Shown here in pieces: positions 1-7,521 of a stretch of 41,083 nt of DNA. This stretch comes from an uncultured Clostridia bacterium (GTDB lineage: Bacteria; Bacillota; Clostridia; Peptostreptococcales; Anaerovoracaceae): contig CALWZU010000040.1 of NCBI GenBank assembly GCA_944386095.1, positions 1 through 41,083 on the forward strand, in the 5' to 3' direction. Position 1 is the first letter of the stretch, and the number at the start of each line of letters is the position of its first letter. Made by a program: the position numbers and the translations under genes. The notes below the pieces were generated by a model that worked only from the letters and a program-made list of their open reading frames with translations, did no database searches and was not told the origin of the DNA.

Positions 1-103
1 AAAATCCTTTCGTTTCACACAAATCCGGTATTTCCCTCAGGCTGAAACGGAAACCCCCTGCCGGAAATCCGGCGCTGATCCCAAACAGAAAGGAGGCCCG
101 CCC

Positions 104-1639
104 TTGGAACATTCGTTAAAAAAACAAAAAGAAGAAGGACGGATTTACATCGCCATCGATCTGAAATCCTTTTACGCTTCAGTGGAATGCCGGGAACGGG
201 GTCTGGATCCTCTTGATACCAATCTGGTAGTAGCAGACGAAAGCCGCACCGACAAAACCATTTGCCTGGCCGTTACGCCAACGCTGAAAAGCTATGGCAT
301 TTCCGGGCGCTGCCGCCTGTTTGAGGTCAGACAAAAGCTGCGCCAGGCCAATGACGGCCGCCGCCGTGACGCTCCAGGCCGCCGCCTTACCGGCTCCTCC
401 TTTCGTTATTCAGAGCTGCTGGCCAATCCCCGTCTTGCGGCGGATTTTATCATCGCACCGCCCAGAATGGGATATTACATGGCATACAGCGCCCGGATCT
501 ACCAGATCTATATGAAATACGTCGCGCCGGAGGACATCGTCGTCTATTCCATCGATGAAGTATTTATGGATATAACCGACTATATCAAGGCCTACGGCCT
601 TTCGCCCCGGGAACTGACCATGAAAATCATCCTGGATGTTCTGGAAACCACTGGAATCACGGCGACAGCCGGGATCGGAACCAATCTGTATCTGTGCAAA
701 ATCGCCATGGATATCATGGCAAAGCATATTCCCGCAGATCAAAACGGTGTGCGGATCGCCTTTCTGGACGAGACGCTCTACCGTCAAAGCCTTTGGGATC
801 ACCGGCCCTTAACGGACTTTTGGCGCATCGGCAGAGGCTATGAAAAAAAGCTGGAAAATAACGGTCTGTTTACCATGGGGGACATTGCCAGATGCTCTCT
901 TACCAACGAAGATCTTTTATACCGCCTCTTTGGAAAAAATGCGGAGCTTCTCATCGATCATGCCTGGGGCTGGGAACCCTGCACAATAGAGGCGATCAAA
1001 GCCTATAAGCCTTCCTCCAGCAGCCTCAGCTCCGGGCAGGTGCTCAAGCAGCCCTACCCGGCGGACAAGGCCCGGCTGGTTCTTCGGGAAATGGCGGATT
1101 TGATGGCCTTGGAGCTTGTGGACAAAAAACTGGTAACAGATCAGCTTGTCCTTACCATCGGCTATGATGTGGAAAATCTCACCGATCCAAAACGCCGCTC
1201 CCGTTACAAGGGGCAAATCGTAAAGGATGCCTACGGAAGAAGCCTTCCCCGCCACAGCCACGGAACCGAAAACCTTCCCGGATACAGCTCTTCCTCAAAG
1301 GAAATCACCCATGCCGCCGCAATGCTGTTTGACCGCATCGCCGACTCTCATTTGCTCATCCGGAGGCTGACCCTTTCCCTTTGTCACCTGATCCGGGAAG
1401 AGGAGCTGCCGGAGCAGAAAACGGTCATTGAACAAATGGATCTGTTTACCGACTATGAGGCCCTTGATTCAAAGAGACAAACGGAAAAAAAGGAGCGCCA
1501 AAAGGAAAGGCGTATGCAGGAAGCCCTGCTGACCATCAAAAAGAAATTTGGGAAAAACGCCATACTAAAGGGCATGAATCTGGAAGACGGCGCTACGGCC
1601 CGAGAACGAAACCGTCAGATAGGAGGACATCGCAAATGA
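104..1639 (+). CDS. Y-family DNA polymerase (UvrX/DinB/UmuC-like translesion polymerase)
   Basis: Likely a translesion DNA polymerase that copies past damaged bases in the cytoplasm. The 511-residue product has the palm motif DLKSFYASVE with a catalytic Asp near residue 19, and the second catalytic pair in YSIDEVFMD near residue 150. The TAGIGTNLYLCKIA segment follows, then a helix-hairpin-helix-like stretch DFWRIGRGYEKKL near 245, and a C-terminal little-finger region ending in a charged Lys/Arg/Glu tail. The start is TTG, chosen because AAAGGAGG at 89-96 sits 7 nt upstream and no in-frame ATG is better placed. The stop overlaps the next start (ATGA), so it is probably co-translated with the YolD-like gene, a pairing known for UvrX-type polymerases. 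No LexA-type operator was recognised in the 103 nt available upstream. Family assignment is firm; the exact subfamily is less so. Confidence 0.93.
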   Translation: MEHSLKKQKEEGRIYIAIDLKSFYASVECRERGLDPLDTNLVVADESRTDKTICLAVTPTLKSYGISGRCRLFEVRQKLRQANDGRRRDAPGRRLTGSSFRYSELLANPRLAADFIIAPPRMGYYMAYSARIYQIYMKYVAPEDIVVYSIDEVFMDITDYIKAYGLSPRELTMKIILDVLETTGITATAGIGTNLYLCKIAMDIMAKHIPADQNGVRIAFLDETLYRQSLWDHRPLTDFWRIGRGYEKKLENNGLFTMGDIARCSLTNEDLLYRLFGKNAELLIDHAWGWEPCTIEAIKAYKPSSSSLSSGQVLKQPYPADKARLVLREMADLMALELVDKKLVTDQLVLTIGYDVENLTDPKRRSRYKGQIVKDAYGRSLPRHSHGTENLPGYSSSSKEITHAAAMLFDRIADSHLLIRRLTLSLCHLIREEELPEQKTVIEQMDLFTDYEALDSKRQTEKKERQKERRMQEALLTIKKKFGKNAILKGMNLEDGATARERNRQIGGHRK

Positions 1640-2055
1640 AACAAACCGGCCCTTACGAAGATATACTGCACCTTCCCCATCATGTTTCTTCCCGCCGGCC
1701 TCAAATGCCCATGGCAGACCGGGCCGCCCAGTTTTCCCCCTTTTCCGCCCTTACAGGCTATGAAGAGGTCATTGAGGAAACAGGCCGGTTCACAGAAGAA
1801 AGGCCCGTCCTCGGGGAAGAAGACATACAGCTTTTGAACCGGCGCTTCCAGCTGCTCCTAAAGCGGGAAAAAGCCCCTGTCCCCGTAACCATCACCTATT
1901 TTCTTGCTGATAAAACAAAATCCGGCGGCACGTATATGACGGCCTCCGGCTTTATTGAAAAAATCGACATCTTAAACAGGGTCATAACCATGAGCCAGGG
2001 CATCCACATTCCCATGGATGACATCCTGGCCCTGGAGGGGGAGCTGTTTGAGTAG
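1636..2055 (+). CDS. YolD-like protein
   Basis: A 139-residue protein resembling the YolD family, small proteins usually encoded next to UvrX/ImpB-type polymerases in Firmicutes and thought to have an accessory role in mutagenic repair (family knowledge, mechanism unproven). What is seen: an N-terminal MPMADRAAQFSPFSALTGY motif typical of the clostridial members, and a C-terminal beta-rich part with ITYFLADKTKSGGTYMTASG and a final IPMDDILALEG. Its ATG overlaps the TGA of the polymerase gene by 4 nt (ATGA), and the GGAGGA just before the overlap serves as ribosome binding site, so translation is coupled. It ends only 5 nt from the convergent trmB stop, with no obvious terminator between. Confidence 0.85.
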   Translation: MKQTGPYEDILHLPHHVSSRRPQMPMADRAAQFSPFSALTGYEEVIEETGRFTEERPVLGEEDIQLLNRRFQLLLKREKAPVPVTITYFLADKTKSGGTYMTASGFIEKIDILNRVITMSQGIHIPMDDILALEGELFE

Positions 2056-2060
2056 ATTTC

Positions 2061-2756
2061 TTAATCCTGGCTTTCCTCCTGCCGAGCTTCAGCTCCGGTC
2101 CGGCCTTCCGCCTCTCCGGTATACTGGACCTTCGCATATTTTATGGTCTCTCCCCACCGGCTGAACTTTTCTTCGTATTCCGTCGTCACATCCTTGGCCC
2201 TCAGGCCGCTGGCGTGCAGATCATAGGAAAGCTCCCGCAGGGAAAACCCGAAATCGTGAAATTCCTGCAGGGAAAAATCAAATAAAGGATCATTGTCCGT
2301 TTTAAACTGAATCTGTCCGCCGGGACGCAGGAATTCCTTGTATTCTGCAAGAAAACGGCCGTGGGTCAGCCTGCGCTTGGCGTGTCTTGCCTTAGGCCAG
2401 GGATCGCTGAAGTTCAGGTAAATCCCTGCGATCTCATCCTTGGCGAAATACGCTCCGGGATGCTTGAAAAACTCGCAGACAAAAACCACATTGGCAAGAC
2501 CGCTCTGATAAGCCCTCTGCGCGCTCCGTAAAAGCACCCGCTCCTGGCCCTCCACGCCGATATAATTCCTGTCGGGATGAAGCTGGGCTTGGCGGATCAG
2601 AAACTGTCCTTTCCCGCAGCCCATTTCAAGAAAAATGGGATTTTCATTGCCGAAAACCCCCTTCCAGTTTCCCTTTCGTTCCATCGCCCCTGACACGATA
2701 TACCGGCGCAGGCGCTCGAATTTTTCCGTCGCTCCTTTGACTCTTCTGTATCTCAT
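2061..2756 (-). CDS. trmB: tRNA (guanine46-N7)-methyltransferase
   Basis: Transfers a methyl group from S-adenosylmethionine to N7 of G46 in the variable loop of tRNAs. The 231-residue length is normal. The SAM-binding motif I is visible as FLEMGCGKGQFL near residue 45. The family signature NFSDPWPKARHAKRRL lies near residue 115, and FKTDND near 155 belongs to the substrate pocket. The last ~20 residues are a polar Glu/Gln/Arg tail. The start ATG has only a weak GGGAA-type ribosome binding site. It lies downstream of, and on the same strand as, the L,D-transpeptidase-like gene, 104 nt away, with no clear promoter or terminator between them. Confidence 0.95.
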   Translation of the reverse strand: MRYRRVKGATEKFERLRRYIVSGAMERKGNWKGVFGNENPIFLEMGCGKGQFLIRQAQLHPDRNYIGVEGQERVLLRSAQRAYQSGLANVVFVCEFFKHPGAYFAKDEIAGIYLNFSDPWPKARHAKRRLTHGRFLAEYKEFLRPGGQIQFKTDNDPLFDFSLQEFHDFGFSLRELSYDLHASGLRAKDVTTEYEEKFSRWGETIKYAKVQYTGEAEGRTGAEARQEESQD

Positions 2757-2860
2757 AAAATATGTTCCCTTTAAAGCTTTTTTCTGAACCGATTTTTCTT
2801 CTGCCTTTGAGTTTTTCCTTCAAAAGCCTTTCTTATGTATACATGGATTTTCCAAGATCC

Positions 2861-3331
2861 TTATGGGTAAATGTGAACCGGCGTATTCTTTTCCACCAGG
2901 GGCCACAGCTCGCGGATATCCTCATCATCAAGGGATACGCAGCCCGCCGTCCAGTCGTAGGCGCTGCCCTTTCCGTGTATGCCGATCTTTCCGCCCAGAT
3001 CTGTTTCCCAATCAGGACGAAGTCCCTTTTGGATCGCCTGGATGATACGCCGGTATTCCTCCTGATCGATGATCCCCTCCCGCAGACCCCGTTCGGCGTC
3101 CTTGTCATTGGGATAACTCAGGCCCAGAAATAACGTAAATTTACTCTGTTCATTTTTTGTACAGATGTAATAATCTCCTTCCGGTACCCTGCCGTCTCCT
3201 TCCCGTATTTTCGCGCCCTTTGGAGAAAAGCCCAGACCTACCCGGTACTGCTTGATCCGTTGGCCGTCCTGCCACAGCTCCAGCCTTCTGTCTTCCTTGT
3301 AAATTCTGATCTCCCTGTTCATGCCGTCCAT
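2861..3331 (-). CDS. YkuD-type L,D-transpeptidase-like protein without signal peptide
   Basis: A 156-residue single-domain protein of the YkuD fold, which makes 3-3 or lipoprotein crosslinks in peptidoglycan or has related acyl-transfer activity. Seen: the beta-strand start EIRIYKEDRRLELW, the region FSPKGAKIREGDGRVPEG, and the catalytic signature IGIHGKGSAYDWTAGCVSL, which supplies the family His and the nucleophilic Cys. No signal peptide, membrane segment or LysM/PG-binding domain is present, so either export is non-classical or the substrate is cytoplasmic. AAGGAG lies only 3 nt before the first ATG (3329-3331) and 12 nt before a second in-frame ATG (3320-3322), so the start is uncertain by three residues. 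An A/T-rich -10 pair is present at 3397-3407. Confidence 0.85.
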   Translation of the reverse strand: MDGMNREIRIYKEDRRLELWQDGQRIKQYRVGLGFSPKGAKIREGDGRVPEGDYYICTKNEQSKFTLFLGLSYPNDKDAERGLREGIIDQEEYRRIIQAIQKGLRPDWETDLGGKIGIHGKGSAYDWTAGCVSLDDEDIRELWPLVEKNTPVHIYP

Positions 3332-3352
3332 TCACTCCTTGCCATAGCGTAT

Positions 3353-3407
3353 CCCGGAGCGTTTCTCCGGGAGAGGGCATACCTTCATTTTCTACAATTA
3401 TATTATA
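3353..3407 (-). promoter_or_regulatory. Putative promoter -10 and 5'-UTR hairpin of the L,D-transpeptidase-like gene
   Basis: Two overlapping TATAAT hexamers (minus strand, 3397-3402 and 3402-3407) stand ~70 nt upstream of the start; no good -35 is visible. Between them and the start, a perfect 7-bp hairpin CCCGGAG/CTCCGGG with a 5-nt loop (3353-3371) would form in the leader. No poly-U tract follows it, so it is not a terminator. Function unknown. Confidence 0.35.
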
Positions 3408-3519
3408 TCTCAGGGGAAAAAACACCCATTCGTAAAAGATTCACCCGGCCACCGCCTGAAAATTTACCTGCGGCGGCCTTAAGGCTGCCCCTTTGCGCCC
3501 TAAAACAAACCTGCTTCCC

Positions 3520-4959
3520 TTACCGATAAGCCACCTTGTTGGATTCTCGCTGGGCTTCAAACCAGAATACCACTCCATCCTCCACATTTTCCGCTCCATA
3601 GGGATAGCCGTGCATCTGAAGGATATTTTTGGCGATGGACAGTCCCAGCCCGGTTCCCTTTTCTTCCTTTTCGGTTTTGGCTTTATAGAAGCTCTCCCAT
3701 AAATAGGGCATATCCGCATCCTTGATATGCTCTCCCTCGTTCCAGACGGAAATGCGCAGCCGATCTCCCGTTTCCCGGGTTTCCAGGATGATCCGGCAGC
3801 CCTCACTGGTATGCTTCAGCGCATTGGTCACAAAATTGGTCAGCACCTGCTCCAGACGAAAATCATCCGCATAGACGATAAACTCCCTCTGGAAGCTTTC
3901 CTCATCAAACTCAAAGCGCACGTTCTGCTTGTCCGCCAAAGCCTTATATTTTTCCGTTACCGTCTCCAAAAGGCCGTATATATCAAAATAATCCTTGGTG
4001 ATCGTAAAGGTGCCCGCCTCGATCTGAGACAGATCCAGCATTCCCTTGACCATTCGGCTCATCTTGTCCGTTTCATCCCGGATGATCTCAAAATACCGTT
4101 CCCGTTCCGCCTCATCCTCCACCATGCCGTCCTCGATGGCTTCAAGATAGCTGTTGATGATGGCGATGGGCGTCTGCATTTCATGGGAAGCCTGGGCGAT
4201 AAACTGCTTACGCAGCGTATCCATGTTTTTTTCCTTTTCCAGCTCGTCCTTCAGCCCTTTGATGTTGGCCTCCAGCTTTTCGCCCAGTTCATTGAGGGTC
4301 TGGCCCAGCTGTCCGATCTCATCCTCCCTGGTGCCTTTATATTTTACGGAAAAATTCAGCTTTCCCATTTGCCCGGCAATATAGTTCAAATTCAGAAGGG
4401 GCGAGGTGATGCTTCGGGAGAGGATATAGGCGCTGTCCATGGAAATAATCGTGGCGATCAAAATCGTAAAGGTCAGGATCCGCTTGATGATCTCCACCGT
4501 ATCGTTGATGGCTTTTACCGGGATATTGATAATGGCAAGCCAGCCGTTGTCATAACGCTCGCAATATAAATAGCCGGTGGTCACGTTTTTTTCCACATAC
4601 TCAAACACCTGGCTGCCTCCCGGAGGCAGTTCCAGCGCATTGCGGGGGATCACGCTCACCGTGTTGTTCTCCTCCCAGCTGCCGCTGCCGAAAATCAGTT
4701 CGTTTGTCTCATCCAGAATCAGGATTCGTCCCCCCATCTGGATACTCAGATCCTCCATGTTATAAATGAATTCCGCAAAGCTCCCGTCATCCTGCAAAAG
4801 CCTTTCGATCTGATCGGAGGCCTGATTGGCCTGATTGATTTTCATGGAATAATAGATGTTTTCTGAAAAGGCGGTGACGATAAACAGCGCCACCGCCTGA
4901 ATAACCAGCATCGTTACCAGTATGATCACAAAATTCTTGATAAAAATCGACTTTTTCAT
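3520..4959 (-). CDS. Membrane sensor histidine kinase (two-component system)
   Basis: A 479-residue sensor kinase that should autophosphorylate and pass phosphate to the regulator encoded 29 nt upstream. Layout: TM1 about 9-31, an extracytoplasmic sensor domain about 32-158 of no recognised type, and TM2 about 160-182. A HAMP linker occupies 182-235. A HisKA dimerisation domain has the H-box QASHEMQTPIAI with phospho-acceptor His259. The HATPase_c domain shows the N-box LTNFVTNALKHT near 374-384, a G1-like VWNEGEHI, and the G2 box GTGLGLSIAKNIL near 435-447. This is the classic OmpR-partner arrangement. The ligand cannot be read from the sequence; proximity to a wall-modifying gene would fit an envelope stress role, but that is inference. 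Confidence 0.95.
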   Translation of the reverse strand: MKKSIFIKNFVIILVTMLVIQAVALFIVTAFSENIYYSMKINQANQASDQIERLLQDDGSFAEFIYNMEDLSIQMGGRILILDETNELIFGSGSWEENNTVSVIPRNALELPPGGSQVFEYVEKNVTTGYLYCERYDNGWLAIINIPVKAINDTVEIIKRILTFTILIATIISMDSAYILSRSITSPLLNLNYIAGQMGKLNFSVKYKGTREDEIGQLGQTLNELGEKLEANIKGLKDELEKEKNMDTLRKQFIAQASHEMQTPIAIINSYLEAIEDGMVEDEAERERYFEIIRDETDKMSRMVKGMLDLSQIEAGTFTITKDYFDIYGLLETVTEKYKALADKQNVRFEFDEESFQREFIVYADDFRLEQVLTNFVTNALKHTSEGCRIILETRETGDRLRISVWNEGEHIKDADMPYLWESFYKAKTEKEEKGTGLGLSIAKNILQMHGYPYGAENVEDGVVFWFEAQRESNKVAYR

Positions 4960-4988
4960 GCTGCATCTCTCGCCCTGCCGGCATCACT

Positions 4989-5678
4989 TTATTTTCCTTC
5001 GTCCTCTTCAATATAAAACCGGTAGCCTACGCCCCGAACCGTCTGTATTTCACAGCCGGAGTCCTTGATCTTGCTGCGCAGGCGTTTGATATGGGTGTCG
5101 ATGGTCCGCATGTCCCCGTAATAATCATAGCCCCAGATTTTGTCGATAATGGTTTCCCTGGAAAGGGCGATGTCCGCGTTTTCCCAGAAAAGCATCAGAA
5201 GATCGTATTCCTTTGGAGAAAGCTCCAGCTCCTTGCCATCCAGGATCACCCGGTGAGCCCGTACATTGATTTTGATCTTTCCCGCTTCCAGAATATTGCT
5301 GTCTGCGGAACGAACGCTGCGCCGGATCAGGGACCGGACCCGCATCATCAGTTCCCGATTGCTGAAAGGCTTTGTGACATAATCATCCGCTCCCAGTTCA
5401 AAGCCGAAAACCCGGTCGTTTTCTTCGCTTCTGGCGGTGAGCATGATAATGGGCACATCGGAGGTTTTGCGGATCTCCCGGCAGCAGGACCAGCCGTCGA
5501 TCCCGGGCATCATCACATCCAAAATGACAATGTCCATCTCTTTTTCCCGAAACAGCTCCAGAGCCTGCTCCCCGTCCTCTGCTTCGTAAACATGATAGCC
5601 TTCTTTTTTCAGGTATTTCGCCACGATTTCCCTTAGCTTTTGTTCATCCTCCGCCAGCAAAACATTTTCCATAGCCAT
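4989..5678 (-). CDS. OmpR/PhoB-family response regulator
   Basis: A 229-residue transcription factor, partner of the adjacent kinase. The receiver domain spans 1-120 with the acidic pair LAEDE, phospho-acceptor Asp54 in VILDVMMPG, the switch Thr in MLTARSEEND and the conserved Lys in YVTKPFSN. The C-terminal winged helix (about 130-225) shows LSPKEYDLLMLF and a recognition segment TIDTHIKRLRSKI, then GVGYRF. Start ATG at 5676-5678 has GGAGG 8 nt upstream; a second ATG two codons later is possible. It is the first gene of the pair, and its upstream region carries direct repeats suggestive of an autoregulatory site. Confidence 0.96.
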   Translation of the reverse strand: MAMENVLLAEDEQKLREIVAKYLKKEGYHVYEAEDGEQALELFREKEMDIVILDVMMPGIDGWSCCREIRKTSDVPIIMLTARSEENDRVFGFELGADDYVTKPFSNRELMMRVRSLIRRSVRSADSNILEAGKIKINVRAHRVILDGKELELSPKEYDLLMLFWENADIALSRETIIDKIWGYDYYGDMRTIDTHIKRLRSKIKDSGCEIQTVRGVGYRFYIEEDEGK

Positions 5679-5740
5679 TTCTTCCGCCTCCCTGCCTAAT
5701 GGATGTTTCCGTTGTTTTCCTGTATTGTCCCATAGGATTA

Positions 5741-5775
5741 TGTCAATTATGTGTCAAATTTATTTCTTTTGTCAC
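5741..5775 (-). promoter_or_regulatory. Direct TTGACA repeats upstream of the response regulator (candidate OmpR-type operator/promoter)
   Basis: On the minus strand TTGACA occurs at 5752-5757 and again at 5741-5746, exactly 11 bp apart, with a related GTGACA at 5770-5775. OmpR/PhoB regulators bind direct repeats spaced about one helical turn, so this is a plausible autoregulatory site. Either TTGACA could also be a -35 element, though no strong -10 is placed 17 bp downstream (best is TATGGG). Function inferred only from spacing and position. Confidence 0.35.
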
Positions 5776-5797
5776 AATTCATTCAGGAAGGCTTTCC

Positions 5798-6601
5798 TCA
5801 GGACACCAGGATCCGTTGGAGGATCAAGGCTCCCAGCATAAGGAGGGTGATCCCCATAGCAAGGCCGTCCCGCCAGGTATATCGCAGCTGATGCAGACGG
5901 GTACGGTTTTCCCCGCCCCGATAACAACGGGATTCCATAGCCATAGCCAGCTCTTCCGCCCGGCGGATGGCGCTGATAAACAAAGGCACCAGAATGGGAA
6001 TCAGCCCTTTGGCCCGGCGGATCAGGTTGCCGCTTTCAAAATCCGCCCCTCTTGCCATCTGCGCTTTCATGATTTTATCCGTTTCCTCCAAAAGAGTGGG
6101 GATGAACCGCAGGGCGATGGACATCATCATCGCCAGCTCATGGGCGGGAACGCCCACCCGCTTAAAAGGATTCAAAAGGGCTTCGATTCCGTCTGTCAGG
6201 CTGATGGGCTTTGTGGTCAGCGTCAGAAGGGAAGATCCCAGAATCAGCATAAACAGACGGAGGGCCATAAAAACAGCTGTCCTCAGCCCTTCCTCCGTAA
6301 CCGTAAGAAAGCCGATCTGGGCAAGCACATGGCCCTTTGTCATGAACAAATTGATCACAAAGGTCAAAAGGATGATAAATACGATCATCTTCATCCCCTT
6401 GAGCATAAAGCGGACCGGAACCTTTGAAATCCATATGCAGGCGGCCAGATATCCTATGGTCAAAATAAAGCTGAAAAAATTGACCATCACAAACAGAGCC
6501 GCAATAAAAATCAAGGTGGCGATGATCTTCATTCTGGGATCCAGACGATGAATAAAGGATTCTGCGGGATAATACTGTCCCAGGGTAATATCTCTCAGCA
6601 T
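5798..6601 (-). CDS. ecfT: ECF transporter transmembrane scaffold protein EcfT
   Basis: Membrane component of the energy-coupling factor module that joins the two ATPases to interchangeable vitamin- or metal-binding S components. The 267-residue product begins LGQYYPAESFIHRLDPRMKI, matching EcfT, and has about five or six hydrophobic segments. It carries the cytoplasmic coupling-helix signature QMARGADFESG near 186 and a second one around AMAMESRCYRGG near 223. It follows ecfA2 after 3 nt. In many Clostridia truA-rplM-rpsI come next; here the two-component pair follows instead. Confidence 0.94.
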   Translation of the reverse strand: MLRDITLGQYYPAESFIHRLDPRMKIIATLIFIAALFVMVNFFSFILTIGYLAACIWISKVPVRFMLKGMKMIVFIILLTFVINLFMTKGHVLAQIGFLTVTEEGLRTAVFMALRLFMLILGSSLLTLTTKPISLTDGIEALLNPFKRVGVPAHELAMMMSIALRFIPTLLEETDKIMKAQMARGADFESGNLIRRAKGLIPILVPLFISAIRRAEELAMAMESRCYRGGENRTRLHQLRYTWRDGLAMGITLLMLGALILQRILVS

Positions 6602-6604
6602 AGC

Positions 6605-7462
6605 TCATTCATTTCCCTTCAGTAAAGTTTCGATCCGGCTGACCGCCTGATCCATGGTCATCATGGGGCCATGAAGATGGATACCCCGTTTTTCCAGCTG
6701 CAAAGCCAGCTGCATGGTGTCGGGAAGCTCCAGGCCGATGGCTTCGATCAGCTTCCCATTTTGATAAACCTCCTGGGGCGTCCCCATCGCTGCGATCCTT
6801 CCCCGGTCCATCACGATGATCCTGTCGGCTGCCTCCGCCACATCGCTCATATTATGGGAAACCAAAATGATATTGTTTTTCTCGTGACGGTGGATTTCCT
6901 CCAGCATCCGGATAATATCGTCATGGGCTTTAGGATCCAGTCCCGCCGTAGGCTCGTCCAGAATCAATACCTTCGGCTTCATGGCGATCACCCCGGCAAT
7001 AGCGGCCCGGCGCTTCTGCCCCCCGGAAAGCTCAAAGGGGGAGCGATCCTTCAGCCGCTCATAGGAAAGCCCTACAAGCTCCATGGCCTCCCTGACTCTT
7101 TTCTGCGCCTCTTCCTTTTCCAGGCCCAGATTCAGGGGGCCAAAGGCCACATCCAGGGAAACGGTTTCTTCAAAAAGCTGGTATTCCGGATATTGAAACA
7201 CCAGGCCGACCTGCTTTCGGATCTCGCTGAGCTTCACATCCTTTGCGGTGATGTCCACTCCGTCAATGAGGATCCTGCCGCTGTCAGGCTTTAAAATCCC
7301 GTTCAGCTGCTGGATCAGGGTCGACTTGCCCGACCCGGTATGGCCGATAATTCCGGTGAATTCTCCGGTTTGTATGGTAAAGCTTACATCTGAAAGAGCC
7401 GCCGTTTCGTAGGCCATGCCCTTATTATAAATGTAAGTCAAATGCTCTGCTTGAATCGACAT
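6605..7462 (-). CDS. ecfA2: ECF transporter ATP-binding protein EcfA2
   Basis: One of the two ATPases that power the ECF vitamin/metal importer. The 285-residue product is complete: Walker A GHTGSGKS near 38, the Q-loop FQYPEYQLFEETV near 88 (typical of EcfA2), and the ABC signature LSGGQKRRAAIAG near 144. Walker B is LILDEPTAGLD near 165 and the switch His is in VSHNMSDV near 202. No frame damage is seen. It normally forms a heterodimer with EcfA1, so the lesion in the upstream ecfA1 bears directly on its function. A terminator-like hairpin lies in the 50-nt gap before its start. Confidence 0.96.
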   Translation of the reverse strand: MSIQAEHLTYIYNKGMAYETAALSDVSFTIQTGEFTGIIGHTGSGKSTLIQQLNGILKPDSGRILIDGVDITAKDVKLSEIRKQVGLVFQYPEYQLFEETVSLDVAFGPLNLGLEKEEAQKRVREAMELVGLSYERLKDRSPFELSGGQKRRAAIAGVIAMKPKVLILDEPTAGLDPKAHDDIIRMLEEIHRHEKNNIILVSHNMSDVAEAADRIIVMDRGRIAAMGTPQEVYQNGKLIEAIGLELPDTMQLALQLEKRGIHLHGPMMTMDQAVSRIETLLKGNE

Positions 7463-7494
7463 TGTCGCTGCTCTTTTCTCTGTCTTTTATCTGT

Positions 7495-7521
7495 AAAAAC
7501 GATCCTGCGATCCTAGGATCG
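7495..7521 (-). terminator. Terminator-like hairpin overlapping the ecfA1 stop codon
   Basis: Read on the minus strand, CGATCCT (7515-7521) can pair with AGGATCG (7500-7506), leaving an 8-nt loop and followed by TTTTT (7495-7499). An alternative perfect 16-bp palindrome GCGATCCTAGGATCGC (7507-7522) overlaps the same bases and contains the TAG stop of ecfA1. A ribosome at the stop would cover the hairpin, so it may act as a translation-sensitive attenuator before ecfA2. Confidence 0.5.
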
